From NCBI RefSeq assembly GCF_014646155.1, contig NZ_BMMX01000006.1:62001-126000 (forward strand): a DNA stretch of 64,000 nt, given 5' to 3'. Below, one piece after another: positions 34,513 through 43,599 of this stretch. How positions within the stretch are numbered: the first letter of the stretch is position 1; each line of letters opens with the position of its first letter. Under the pieces are notes generated by a model. It saw only the letters and a list, made by a program, of their open reading frames with translations, was not told the origin of the DNA and did no database searches. This DNA is from Mangrovihabitans endophyticus (lineage in GTDB: Bacteria > Actinomycetota > Actinomycetes > Mycobacteriales > Micromonosporaceae). The position numbers were made by a program, and so were the translations under genes.

Positions 34513-36171
34513 CTACGCCTCGTCACGGGTGAGGAGCGCGGAGACCCGGCGCAGGTCGTCGGCGGTGCGCAGCTCGGCCCACCCGGAGGCGATCTCGACC
34601 GCGTGTACCGGCCAGCCTGCCGCGACCAAGTCGGCGAGCAGTTCGGCGAGCGTGGCGCAGGGGTGACCGCCCGCCCGCCGAGCGACCGCGGCGTCGTGCA
34701 ACGCGGCGAAGCCCTTCGCCGACAGCACCGCAGCGCCGGCGAACTCGGCGTCGGCCTCCGCATCGGGCACACCGAGGGCGGTGAGCCGCGGAACACCGTC
34801 GCCGCAGATCCGTCGCCCGTTCGTACCCCAGGAGTCGAGCGTGACTCCGCAGGCGTCCGGCGCCCGGTGTCCGGGCCCCGGCACGCCGACGTCGACGAGG
34901 ACAGCGATGTCCGAGGGCTCGGCGAGGAGTTGTCGCAGCGGTCCCGGGTCGAACAGGACGTCGGACGCTGTCACGACGGTCCGGCCGGAGAATTGGGTGC
35001 CGAGGGACGCGAGAGCCTCGGCGGTGTCCGCGGGACACCGGGTCACGCCCGCCGCTGCCGCGCCCGCCACGTCCGCGCACGCGCTGATGTCCTGGACGTC
35101 GGCCCGCCGCAGCGCACCGGCCTGTCGCTCCAGGACGGTGGACCCGGCGATGGTGATGCTCGCCGGACTGCCCGGAACACCGAGGGGCGGTGCGGTCCTC
35201 GCCCCGCTCACCATGACGGCGCGTACCTGCTGGCCCCGCCGGTGCAGGAAGCGGTCCTCCTGCTCCTGGAGGCGGGCGACGCCCTGCAGATCGAAGACCG
35301 TCGACAGCGGCGCGATGCTGGGCTCGATCTCGGTGGTGCGCCCGTCGCGCAGGATGGCCGCGAAGGTTTCGCTGACGGCCGCGATGCTGGCCCGGAGACC
35401 CTGGTTCGCGTAGATCACCATGCGGGCGCCGGCTCGGTGCAGTTCGTCGGCGGTGACCGTGTGATAAGTGGTGGGCACCACAACCACGGGCACGGGCAGG
35501 CGCCAGCGCTGGAGGAACGTCATGATCGGTTCGGGGCTGTCGCCCTTGGCGTGGATGAGCACGGCATCGGCGCCGGCTTCCACATAGGCGTGCCCACGGC
35601 GTAGCGCTTCGGCCATGCCCCACCCGGCGATCAGCGCCTCGATGCGGGCGATGACCATCAGGTCGGGATGGCTCTGTGCGGCCTTGGCGGCGGCGATCTT
35701 TCCGGCGAATTCGTCGATCGGCACGAGTTCCTGGCGGCCGGGCACGAAGCTGTTCAGCTTGGGGAAGGGTTTGTCCTCGATGGACACCGCGGCGATGCCC
35801 GCGGCCTCATACTGGCGCACCATGTGCATCACGTTGTTGGCGTTGCCGTAACCAGCATCGCAGTCCGCGACGACCGGCAGATCCACCGCCATGGCCATGG
35901 ACCGCGCGACGGCGAGCAACTCGCTCATGGTGAGGATGTCGGCGTCCGGAACGCCGTGTGAGGCGGAGATCTCCAGCCCGCTCGACCAGACGCCGTCGAA
36001 GCCGGCGCGTTCGGCCAGACGCGCGCCGAGGGGGTTGTGCGCACCTGCGATGCGAACCGGTCCGGGACGGTCGAACGCCTGACGGAGCCGGGCGGCGCCG
36101 CGAATGGACGGCACAGTGCGACCGCCAGCGTGCTCGATGCGACCGCCAGCGTGCTCGATGGTGTACGTCAA
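34513..36171 (-). CDS. pepM: Phosphoenolpyruvate mutase fused to a degenerate nucleotidyltransferase-like domain
   Basis: About 552 aa from TTG 36171, with 'ggagg' 8 nt upstream. Residues ~25-300 are the isocitrate-lyase-type PEP mutase domain. The diagnostic motif EDKx5NS is 'EDKPFPKLNS' at about residues 132-141, and 'VADCDAGYGN' supplies the Mg-binding Asp residues. This enzyme makes the C-P bond by converting PEP to phosphonopyruvate. Residues ~330-552 resemble PntC/Fom1-type cytidylyltransferases ('RTVVTASDVLFDPGPLRQLL', 'AELLADLVAAGWPVHAVEIA', 'GWAELRTADDL'), but the N-terminal GxGxR…K loop is broken ('VSGARTAPPLGVPG'). An in-frame 21-bp duplication near the start repeats IEHAGGR. Confidence 0.93.
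   Translation of the reverse strand: MTYTIEHAGGRIEHAGGRTVPSIRGAARLRQAFDRPGPVRIAGAHNPLGARLAERAGFDGVWSSGLEISASHGVPDADILTMSELLAVARSMAMAVDLPVVADCDAGYGNANNVMHMVRQYEAAGIAAVSIEDKPFPKLNSFVPGRQELVPIDEFAGKIAAAKAAQSHPDLMVIARIEALIAGWGMAEALRRGHAYVEAGADAVLIHAKGDSPEPIMTFLQRWRLPVPVVVVPTTYHTVTADELHRAGARMVIYANQGLRASIAAVSETFAAILRDGRTTEIEPSIAPLSTVFDLQGVARLQEQEDRFLHRRGQQVRAVMVSGARTAPPLGVPGSPASITIAGSTVLERQAGALRRADVQDISACADVAGAAAAGVTRCPADTAEALASLGTQFSGRTVVTASDVLFDPGPLRQLLAEPSDIAVLVDVGVPGPGHRAPDACGVTLDSWGTNGRRICGDGVPRLTALGVPDAEADAEFAGAAVLSAKGFAALHDAAVARRAGGHPCATLAELLADLVAAGWPVHAVEIASGWAELRTADDLRRVSALLTRDEA
36118..36159. repeat. In-frame 21-bp tandem duplication in the pepM 5' end
   Basis: The unit gcgaccgccagcgtgctcgat is at 36118-36138 and 36139-36159. 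On the minus strand it encodes IEHAGGR twice in a row, just after the TTG start of pepM. It preserves the frame. A start downstream at GTG (VPSIRG) would leave it in the leader. Confidence 0.9.
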
Positions 36172-36486
36172 GACACATTCCTCCGTTGCCGGCTGAGGGC
36201 AAGCCCGGCTTACCCACGTCGGCATGCCGAGAGTTCGCACGAGGCGAACGGATTTGCGGACCGACGGTAAACGGCGGCATTCCGGATCCGCCAGCGCCTG
36301 CGCGCAAATTTAGCGGAGATGCAAAGTTTGTGAACGGTCTGATTTAGCGGCCATTTAGGAGCGTTTCAGAGGGAGCCCTAAATGCGCTGCTAGCATCGAG
36401 GCCGCCGAATTGACGAGCGGAGTCCCGCCTCCTCGCGAACAGGGAAGTTCCTCGTCGAGTCGTGCTCGGTGCAGGGAGGTATTCAT
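36172..36486. promoter_or_regulatory. Divergent control region between the phosphonate and plus-strand operons
   Basis: A 315-bp gap, clearly more AT-rich than its flanks between 36295 and 36400. It contains TTTAGCGG at 36309-36316 and again at 36343-36350. From 36342 there are three 11-bp-phased units: ATTTAGC (36342), ATTTAGG (36353) and TTTCAGA (36364). An inverted copy pair CATTTAGG (36352-36359) / CCTAAATG (36377-36384) overlaps them. TAGCAT at 36391-36396 could be the plus-strand -10. The phasing is the form expected for a SARP operator, and one site could serve both directions. Confidence 0.5.
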
Positions 36487-37176
36487 TTGTTGCGGAGATT
36501 CGCGCGGTTCGCGGTTTCCACTCTGGTGAGGGTGGTGTGCCGTCCTCGGGTGTCGGGAACGCGCCACATTCCAACGGCTGGGCCGTGCATCATCGCGGCC
36601 AATCACTTGTCTTTTTCCGACCATGTTTTTATTTCTCTGGCGACGCGGCGTCCGGTGGTCTTCATCGGCAAAGCCGAGCGCCTCGCCGGGGGAGGGCTCA
36701 AGGGCCGCTTGGGGGCGGCGTTCTTCCGTGCCATCGAGATCGTTCCGGTGGAGCGTGACGGTGGCCGGCGAGCAACGGCCGCCCTGGACGCCGCGCGGTC
36801 GGTGCTCGACGAGGGCCGGATCTTCGGCATCCATCCGGAGGGCACCCGCTCGCCGGACGGTCGGGTGCACAAGGGCCGTACCGGCGTCGGTTTCCTGGCG
36901 CTCGCCACCGGGGTGCCGGTGGTTCCGTGCGGCCTTGCGGGGACGGACCGGGTGCAGCCGCTGGGCAGCACGATGCCCCGGCCCGCCCGCTTCGCCATGC
37001 GGTTCGGCGCGCCGATGACCTTCACCGGTTCGGAGACCGATCCGCGGCTGCGTCGCACGGTCACCGACCAGATCATGCACGAGATTCAGCGGCTGTCCGG
37101 CCTCGACTACGTCGACCGGTACGGATCCGTGGACAAGACGGCACCCGTCGAGACCTCGACGAGAATCGGAGGCTGA
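36487..37176 (+). CDS. PlsC-type acyltransferase, second copy
   Basis: A 229-aa LPLAT protein from TTG 36487, with 'agggagg' 8 nt upstream. The motif 'AANHLSFSDHVFIS' is the catalytic NH-x4-D, 'IEIVPVERDGG' is block II and 'GIHPEGTRSPDGRVHKGRTG' is block III, with His in place of the Phe of FPEGTR. It is clearly paralogous to the gene at 27826 over the whole core ('GGLKGR' and 'PVVP' are shared). It is the first gene of the long plus-strand operon and only 3 bp from the next gene. The acyl acceptor is unknown. Confidence 0.87.
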   Translation: MLRRFARFAVSTLVRVVCRPRVSGTRHIPTAGPCIIAANHLSFSDHVFISLATRRPVVFIGKAERLAGGGLKGRLGAAFFRAIEIVPVERDGGRRATAALDAARSVLDEGRIFGIHPEGTRSPDGRVHKGRTGVGFLALATGVPVVPCGLAGTDRVQPLGSTMPRPARFAMRFGAPMTFTGSETDPRLRRTVTDQIMHEIQRLSGLDYVDRYGSVDKTAPVETSTRIGG

Positions 37177-37179
37177 CTC

Positions 37180-38082
37180 ATGTGGGAACAGTTGCTCGAT
37201 CGGCTGCATGATCCGGCCGTTTATGCGCTGCCGGCGATCGCGCTGCTCATCGTGATCGAGATCATCGCCACCTATCTGGACGACGACGTCAAGGGCTACG
37301 ACCGGCGAGACCTGAAGGCCAACGTGCTGACCGGGCTGGGCGCATTGGTGGTGTCCACCGTGATGCGCACCGCCGCGCTGGCGCTCTACGCCCTGGTGTG
37401 GGTCTACGTCGCGCCCTGGCATCTGGACCCGGGGGCCTGGTACACCTGGGTCCTCCTCTTCTTCGGCGTCGACATCCTGCTGTACTGGTACCACCGCATG
37501 GCGCACCGCGTCCGCCTGATGTGGGCCGGCCACCAGGTGCACCATTCGAGCGAGTACCTGAACATCTCGGTGGCGCTGCGGCGCAAGTGGGCGCAGTGGT
37601 TCGAAAAGATCATCTGGTTGCCGCTGCCCTTGCTCGGTGTGCCACCGTGGATGGTCTTCACCATGCACTCCCTGCATTTGGTGTACGGCCTCTTCGTGCA
37701 CACCGAGAAGATCGGCAAGCTGCCCCGGCCAATCGAGTTGGTGCTCGTCACGCCGTCACACCACCGGGTGCATCACGGCAGCGATGCGGAATACCTGGAC
37801 AAGAACTTCGCCAGCGTGATGATCATTTGGGATCGGCTCTTCGGCACCTTCCAACCGGAGATTCGACGGCCCGTGTACGGGCTCACCACGCAGATCGGGA
37901 CGCACAGCATCTGGCGCATCCAAGTGCACGAATTCGCCGCCATGGTGCGTGACGTCCGGCGTGCCCGCACCTTCCGGCACCGCATGGGATACATCTTCGG
38001 ACCGCCCGGATGGGAGCCCGCCGATGTGGACCGTCCCACCGTCGACGGCGCGCTGACAACCGCGCCGGCCGTCGTGAACTGA
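37180..38082 (+). CDS. Fatty-acid hydroxylase / sterol desaturase superfamily protein
   Basis: A 300-aa integral-membrane di-iron enzyme. The histidine clusters are 'HRMAH' (H-x3-H), 'HQVHH' (H-x2-HH) and 'HHRVHHG' (the HxxHH-type third box). Hydrophobic helices precede them ('YALPAIALLIVIEIIATYL', 'YTWVLLFFGVDILLYWY'). The family hydroxylates or desaturates alkyl chains or cleaves alkyl ethers; the exact reaction cannot be read from sequence. It follows the PlsC gene by 3 bp, which points to lipid-like chemistry in the cluster. Confidence 0.88.
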   Translation: MWEQLLDRLHDPAVYALPAIALLIVIEIIATYLDDDVKGYDRRDLKANVLTGLGALVVSTVMRTAALALYALVWVYVAPWHLDPGAWYTWVLLFFGVDILLYWYHRMAHRVRLMWAGHQVHHSSEYLNISVALRRKWAQWFEKIIWLPLPLLGVPPWMVFTMHSLHLVYGLFVHTEKIGKLPRPIELVLVTPSHHRVHHGSDAEYLDKNFASVMIIWDRLFGTFQPEIRRPVYGLTTQIGTHSIWRIQVHEFAAMVRDVRRARTFRHRMGYIFGPPGWEPADVDRPTVDGALTTAPAVVN

Positions 38083-38171
38083 CGGCGGCGGTCATATCGT
38101 GCGGGCCGAGATGTCCGTCCCGGCCGACACGGAGGCCGCCGACACCGGCCGCCTGCCGGAGCTAGGGGACC

Positions 38172-39746
38172 ATGGTGGATACGAGATCAGCGGACGCGCG
38201 TGGCGACGACCGTACGGTGCCGGACGCCGGCCGACGCCCGGCGCTCCGCGGGCATCCCTGGCTGACGCTGATCGTGGTGTCGTGCGGGGCGATGATGGTC
38301 GCCCTGGACAGCATGGTGGTCACCGTGGCCCAGCCGGTGATTCAGCAGGAGCTGTCCGCCTCCCTTCCCCAGGTGCAGTGGGTCACCACCGGATACCTGC
38401 TCGCGGTGGCTGTCCTTCTGGTCGGCGCGGGAAAGCTCGGCGACCGGTTCGGCCACCGTCGGATGTTCCTGATCGGGGTCACCGGTTTCACCATCACCTC
38501 GGTCCTGATCGGACTGTCCGGGACGATCGCCCTGGTCATTGCGCTGCGCGTGGTGCAGGGGCTGTTCGGCGCCGTCCTGCAGCCGGCGACGCTCGCCCTG
38601 CTGAGGGTGGCGTTCCCGCCCGAGCGGCTGATGATGCCGATCGCCGTCCGCAGCGCGGTCCTGGGCGCCTCCACCGCGGCCGGCCCGATCCTGGGCGGCC
38701 TCGTCGTGGAGCATCTCAACTGGCAGGCGGCGTTCTTCCTGAACGTGCCGATCGGCGTCGTGACGGTGGCCATCGCGTTGCTGTTCGTGCGGGGGACGGG
38801 TCCCTCCGCGGTGCGGGCGCCGTTCGATCTGCCCGGGCTGCTGCTGCTGTCGACCACTCTGGCGGCGCTGCTGTGGGCCGTGACGAACGCACCCCAGCGG
38901 GGCTTCACCGGTCCGTGGATCGTCGCCGCGTTCGTCGTCGCCGCGCTGGTCGGCGCGCTGTTCCTGCGGCGCGAGCGACGGGCCGCCGACCCGCTGATGC
39001 CGCTGTCGCTGTTCCGCCTCCGACCGGTCGCGATCGGCGTCACCCTGATGGCGCTGATCTCCTTCGTGCTTTTCGGTGTGCCGTTCCTGCTCACCTTCTA
39101 TCTGCAGAACGTGCTGGGGCTCACCCCCGCCCAATGCGGCATCCAGGTGCTCTGGCTGACCCTGGTGATGGTCGCCGGTGGCCCGATCGCCGGTTCGGTG
39201 ATGTCCCGGACCGGTCCATGGATCCCGGTGGCGGTGGGCATGACGCTCACCGGCGTCGCCCTGCTGGGCGTGATGCGGCTCGGAGCGGGAGCGGACATCC
39301 ACGCGCTGACCGTCTGGTTCGTCCTTCTGGGCGTCGGCTTCAGCCCCGTGGTCATCGGCGCCACCCGGATGATCATCGGTGGCGCGCCGGTGAGCGCCGC
39401 CGGGGTGGCCGGCGGCCTCCAGCAGACCGCCATGCAGATCGGCGGCAGCTTGGGCACGGCGGTCCTCGGCGCGGTCGTTGCCGCCCGCGTCGGCGCACTA
39501 CTGCCGGACCGGTTGCACGCCGCCGGCCTGGTTGTCGCGGACCGGGCAGCGGCGGTCCAGCACGTCGCCGTCGGTGACCCGCCGACGGGAATCACCGGAG
39601 CCGGGGCCCGGCTCTTGAACACGATCGCGGACACGACCTTCGTCGACGGCATGGACACCGCGCTGGCCGTGACGGCGGTCCTGGCCTTCGCCGGAGCGCT
39701 CGCGGCGCTCGCCGGACGAAGCCCGTCCGGCTCCGAGAGCACCTAA
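38172..39746 (+). CDS. MFS drug exporter (DHA2, 14-TM type)
   Basis: A 524-aa transporter of the EmrB/QacA family. The start of the fold is 'LIVVSCGAMMVALDSMVVTV' (motif D1-like), motif A is 'GKLGDRFGHRRMFLIG' and motif C is 'LGASTAAGPILGGLVVEHLNW'. About 14 hydrophobic segments are visible. Inside the cluster it probably exports, and gives self-resistance to, the product. It starts at ATG 38172 after 'agggga', 89 bp after the hydroxylase gene. Confidence 0.9.
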   Translation: MVDTRSADARGDDRTVPDAGRRPALRGHPWLTLIVVSCGAMMVALDSMVVTVAQPVIQQELSASLPQVQWVTTGYLLAVAVLLVGAGKLGDRFGHRRMFLIGVTGFTITSVLIGLSGTIALVIALRVVQGLFGAVLQPATLALLRVAFPPERLMMPIAVRSAVLGASTAAGPILGGLVVEHLNWQAAFFLNVPIGVVTVAIALLFVRGTGPSAVRAPFDLPGLLLLSTTLAALLWAVTNAPQRGFTGPWIVAAFVVAALVGALFLRRERRAADPLMPLSLFRLRPVAIGVTLMALISFVLFGVPFLLTFYLQNVLGLTPAQCGIQVLWLTLVMVAGGPIAGSVMSRTGPWIPVAVGMTLTGVALLGVMRLGAGADIHALTVWFVLLGVGFSPVVIGATRMIIGGAPVSAAGVAGGLQQTAMQIGGSLGTAVLGAVVAARVGALLPDRLHAAGLVVADRAAAVQHVAVGDPPTGITGAGARLLNTIADTTFVDGMDTALAVTAVLAFAGALAALAGRSPSGSEST

Positions 39747-39780
39747 CCCCTCAGTGAGCACTCCTTCGGATAGGACGGCT

Positions 39781-42351
39781 ATGCAGACTTCCGCAACCCC
39801 CACCGTCACCGCGGCGCCCGAGCGTGCCGGTGCCTCGCTGCGCCGGGCGGCGTTCCTCGCGCAGGACGGTTTGGTGCTCTCCTGCGTCCTGCTGGCCCTG
39901 GACGAGATCGGTGTCCTGGCGCCGTCGCTGTGTCGCGACCGGACGGTGGCGGACCTGCTGCCCGGGCTGCCGCCGTCCGGGTTCGGCTCGCTGCGCGTGG
40001 TGCTGCGTAGCCTGGCCGCACAGGGCTGGCTGGCAGACGCGCCCGCGGGCACACCCGAATCCACCCGCCTGCGGTGGACCGACGACGGCCGGGCGGTCGC
40101 CGCGCTGCACGAGGATTACCGGGCGATCGGCCGCTACCTGGTCACCTTCCGGGACGCCGACCGTGACGCCTGGACGCGGCCGTGGTCGGCCGATTCGATC
40201 AAACGGTTCGCGGAGGTCCTCGATCGTGCGGGTGGCCGGTGGGGCACGGACGCGTTGCCGCCCGCGGTGCGCGCCACGGTGGCCGGCCATCTGGACGGAG
40301 CGGTGATCATTCCGCTGCTGCTGAGCGGCCCGGCGGTGCGGCTGCCGGACGGCGCGAGCGATCTGCTGGAGCGCAGCGGCTGGTCCGCCGACGCCGCGCG
40401 GCGGTATGCCGGGACTTTCGGCATGAGCGCCTCCTATCTGCCGATGTTCGGGCGTCTGCCGGACCTGCTGCGGGGCACGCTGGTGGTCCGGCCGGACGCC
40501 GTTCCGGAGTGGCATGTGAACCGGGCGTTGAACGTGCATGCCAGCGGTGCTGCGCATGGCCGGTACTTCCGCGACACGCTGGCCGTCGTGATGGATCTGT
40601 TCAACCGGCCCGACCTCGCCGAGCAACCCCGCTTCATCGCGGACACCGGGTGCGGTAACGGACGCTGGCTGGTCGAGCTCTATCAGGCGATCCGCGACCG
40701 TACGCTGCGTGGGGCGTTCTTCGCGGAGCATCCGCTGACGATGGTCGGCATCGATCCCAACCAGGCGGCTCTCGACGAGGCGCGCCGGGTGCTCGCCGCG
40801 CACGACATTCCGGCCGTGCTGCTGGCCGGAGACATCGGCGCGCCGGACGGCATCGCCGACGAACTCCGCGCGCGCGGCATCGACATCCGGCAGGGCCTGC
40901 ATGTGCGCTCGTTCATCGACCACGACCGGCCGTACCGGGGCGAGGCGCGTCAACCGGACGGCCGGGCGCACGCGGACGGCGCCTTTCTGGACCCGGACGG
41001 CGCCGCACTGTCCGAGCACGCGGTCCAGGACGACCTCGTCGCACATCTGCGCCGGTGGGCGCCGTACGTCCGGAAGCACGGTCTGCTGGTCCTGGAGGCA
41101 CACAGTCTGGCGCCGCACATCGCCCGGCAGCATCTCGGCGAGACGCACGCGGTGGCCTTCGAGACCTACCACGGGTTGTCACACCAGTACCCGATCGATC
41201 ACGCCGACTGGCTGCGGAGTTGCCGCGCCGCCGGGCTCGAACCGGTGCTCTCGGAGAGCCGCCGCTATCCCCGCCGGCAGCCGTTCGTCGCGGTCAGCCT
41301 GAACCGGCTCATGCCGGTGGAGACGCGTGGCATTCCGGAGGCCACGCCGGCCTCGGCGGGCAGCGGCGACGGTTGGGGCCTGCACACTCTGTTGTTCGAG
41401 GGGGGCGACATCCGTCGGCCACGGCAATGGTCGGCCGGACCCACCGGATGGTTGGTCGGCCGCGCGGTGCGCGCCCTGGAACGGCGGCTGGCCGTGGTCC
41501 GGCCGGGCGAGACCTTGCGGGTGCTGGACTACGGCTCGGGCACCGGACTGTGCGCCATCGAATTGCTGAAGGCGCTGCGGGAGCGACGCTTCGCGGATCG
41601 GATGGCCGGTGCCGGCGCCCGCCTGGAAGTGCATCTGGTGGATCTGCCGGGTGACTGGTTCGCGCAGGGGCGCCGTCTGTTGGCGAGCCACCCCTGGGTG
41701 CGGTGCCACGACTTGCGGGACGCCGCCGGTGGCTTCCGCCCGCTGCCGGACATCGTCGGTGCCGCAGAAGTCGACCTGGTGCTGGCGAGCATGGTCTTCC
41801 ATCTGGTCCCGGCCACCGCGCTGGATCGGGTGGTGGCGGACATCGAGGCAGTGCTGCGCCCGCACGGTGAGCTGCTGTGGAGCTCACCGGACATCGGTCC
41901 GGCCGGGCCTGGCGCGTGCCTGTTTCATGACGTCAATCGTGCGGTCCGGGCCGCGGCGCTCGACGAGCCGCTGGACGGGGACTGGCCGCCGCAGATGCGC
42001 GACCTGCTGCGTGAGGTCCGAACCGCCCGGTCCGCGTCCGCGGACCGGCGCGCCGGGCGGCGGATCCTGGCCCGGCCGCACGATGCCGCCGACCTGGCGG
42101 CCGCCTTCGGTCGGCGTCTGACCGGCGAACTCCACCACGCCGATTACGAGATCCAGCCGGATGAGATCCGGGACACCCTGCTGGTGCCCTCCAACGCCGC
42201 CGAATACCTGCCCGAGGTGGCCGACCCGCTGCGCCGGGCCGCGCTCGTCGAGGCGCTGATCGCGCGCGTCCTGCCCGGTTTCCGGCGGGGGCCCGCCGCG
42301 ACCGCGTCCGGGCTCAGCATTCGCTGGACCTTCGGGGCGTACGCCCGATGA
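39781..42351 (+). CDS. Tandem (two-domain) SAM-dependent methyltransferase
   Basis: An 856-aa protein with two class I methyltransferase domains. The first SAM motif is 'IADTGCGNGRWLVELYQAI' near residue 287, followed by 'GIDPNQAALDEA' and 'QGLHVRSFIDHDRPY'. The second is 'LRVLDYGSGTGLCAIELL' near residue 580. The N-terminal ~200 residues look like a helical winged-helix/dimerisation region. The 'HVRSFIDHDRPY' and 'GLSHQYPI' segments recall, from memory, the MT1-type domains of AprA-like PKS initiation proteins, which methylate malonyl-ACP. I chose ATG 39781; a GTG at 39754 is also possible. Confidence 0.75.
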   Translation: MQTSATPTVTAAPERAGASLRRAAFLAQDGLVLSCVLLALDEIGVLAPSLCRDRTVADLLPGLPPSGFGSLRVVLRSLAAQGWLADAPAGTPESTRLRWTDDGRAVAALHEDYRAIGRYLVTFRDADRDAWTRPWSADSIKRFAEVLDRAGGRWGTDALPPAVRATVAGHLDGAVIIPLLLSGPAVRLPDGASDLLERSGWSADAARRYAGTFGMSASYLPMFGRLPDLLRGTLVVRPDAVPEWHVNRALNVHASGAAHGRYFRDTLAVVMDLFNRPDLAEQPRFIADTGCGNGRWLVELYQAIRDRTLRGAFFAEHPLTMVGIDPNQAALDEARRVLAAHDIPAVLLAGDIGAPDGIADELRARGIDIRQGLHVRSFIDHDRPYRGEARQPDGRAHADGAFLDPDGAALSEHAVQDDLVAHLRRWAPYVRKHGLLVLEAHSLAPHIARQHLGETHAVAFETYHGLSHQYPIDHADWLRSCRAAGLEPVLSESRRYPRRQPFVAVSLNRLMPVETRGIPEATPASAGSGDGWGLHTLLFEGGDIRRPRQWSAGPTGWLVGRAVRALERRLAVVRPGETLRVLDYGSGTGLCAIELLKALRERRFADRMAGAGARLEVHLVDLPGDWFAQGRRLLASHPWVRCHDLRDAAGGFRPLPDIVGAAEVDLVLASMVFHLVPATALDRVVADIEAVLRPHGELLWSSPDIGPAGPGACLFHDVNRAVRAAALDEPLDGDWPPQMRDLLREVRTARSASADRRAGRRILARPHDAADLAAAFGRRLTGELHHADYEIQPDEIRDTLLVPSNAAEYLPEVADPLRRAALVEALIARVLPGFRRGPAATASGLSIRWTFGAYAR

Positions 42352-42375
42352 CCGATCGCCGGGGAGGGCGCTGAC

Positions 42376-43599
42376 ATGCGGGCGGACGACGTGGTGGTGA
42401 CCGGTCTGGGCGCGACCACCCCGCTGGGCGGCGATGTCGCGGCCACCTGGGAGGCGATGCTGGCCGGCCGGTCCGGGGTGCGCGCGCTCACCGAGGAATG
42501 GGCGCGGAGCCTGCCGGTGCGGATCGCGGCACCGGCCGCCGTCGAGCCGGCCGCGGTGCTGGACCGCGTACGGCTTCGCCGGCTGGATCGTGCGGAGGCG
42601 CTGGCGCTGATCGCCGCCGGGCAGGCGTGGCGAGACGCCGGCTTGGACGGCGGGGGTGCGGACCCGGATCGGCTCGCCGTGAGTTTCGGCAGCGGCATCG
42701 GCGGGGTGCAGACGCTGCTCGGCCAGGACGACATTCTGGAGACGGCAGGAGCGCGACGGGTCTCCCCGCACACGCCCATCATGATCATGCCGAACGGGCC
42801 GGCGGCACAGATCGGTGTGGCGTTCGGCGCGCGGGCCGGAGTGCATTCGATGGCCAGCGCCTGCGCCACCGGAGCCGAGTCCGTGGCCTTGGCTCGGGAC
42901 CTGTTGCGCACCGGGCGTGCCGACGTGGTGCTGGCCGGCGGAGTGGAGGCGGCGATCGCGCCGCTGCCGATCGCGGCGTTCGCGGCGATGAAGGCGATGT
43001 CCACCCGCAACCACGAGCCGGAACGCGCGTCGCGGCCGTGGGACATGGCGCGGGACGGCTTCGTGGTCGGTGAGGGCGCGGGTGCGCTTGTCCTGGAACG
43101 GGCGGCGCATGCCGCCGCCCGCGGGGCCAGGCCGTACGCGCGCATCGTCGGCGCCGGCATCTCCTCGGACGGATACGACATGGTGCTTCCGCACCCGGAG
43201 GGGGAGGGCGCTCGCCGCGCCATTCTGGCGGCGCTGCGCGACGCCGGTCTGTCCGGCGTGGACGTGGCGCACGTCAACGCGCACGCCACCAGCACTCCCT
43301 CCGGCGATCTGGCGGAGCTGGCGGCGCTGCGCGCCGCGGTGGGGGAGCATGCGGTGCTCACCGCCACCAAGTCGATGACCGGCCACCTGCTCGGTGCGGC
43401 CGGGGCGGTGGAATCGGTCGTCACGGTGCTGGCGGTGCACCACGGCGTCGTCCCACCCACGGTGAACCTTGACGAGCCGGACGGTCTGCTCGGCATGGAC
43501 GTTGCGACGGACAAGCCACGCTATTTCGACATTCCCGTTGCTTTGAACAACTCTTTCGGTTTCGGTGGGCACAATGTCGCCCTCTTGATTGCTCGATGA
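42376..43599 (+). CDS. Beta-ketoacyl-ACP synthase II (FabF/KAS II-like)
   Basis: A 407-aa discrete condensing enzyme. The Cys-His-His triad is present: Cys in 'MASACATGAESVALAR', His in 'VAHVNAHATSTPSGD' and His in 'TKSMTGHLLGAAGAVES'. 'NNSFGFGGHNVALLI' is the normal C-terminal motif. It would elongate an acyl-ACP with malonyl-ACP, independent of the type I PKS proteins. Together with the discrete ACP at 46512 it may make or extend the lipid portion. A 204-bp gap with operator-like repeats follows it. Confidence 0.92.
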   Translation: MRADDVVVTGLGATTPLGGDVAATWEAMLAGRSGVRALTEEWARSLPVRIAAPAAVEPAAVLDRVRLRRLDRAEALALIAAGQAWRDAGLDGGGADPDRLAVSFGSGIGGVQTLLGQDDILETAGARRVSPHTPIMIMPNGPAAQIGVAFGARAGVHSMASACATGAESVALARDLLRTGRADVVLAGGVEAAIAPLPIAAFAAMKAMSTRNHEPERASRPWDMARDGFVVGEGAGALVLERAAHAAARGARPYARIVGAGISSDGYDMVLPHPEGEGARRAILAALRDAGLSGVDVAHVNAHATSTPSGDLAELAALRAAVGEHAVLTATKSMTGHLLGAAGAVESVVTVLAVHHGVVPPTVNLDEPDGLLGMDVATDKPRYFDIPVALNNSFGFGGHNVALLIAR

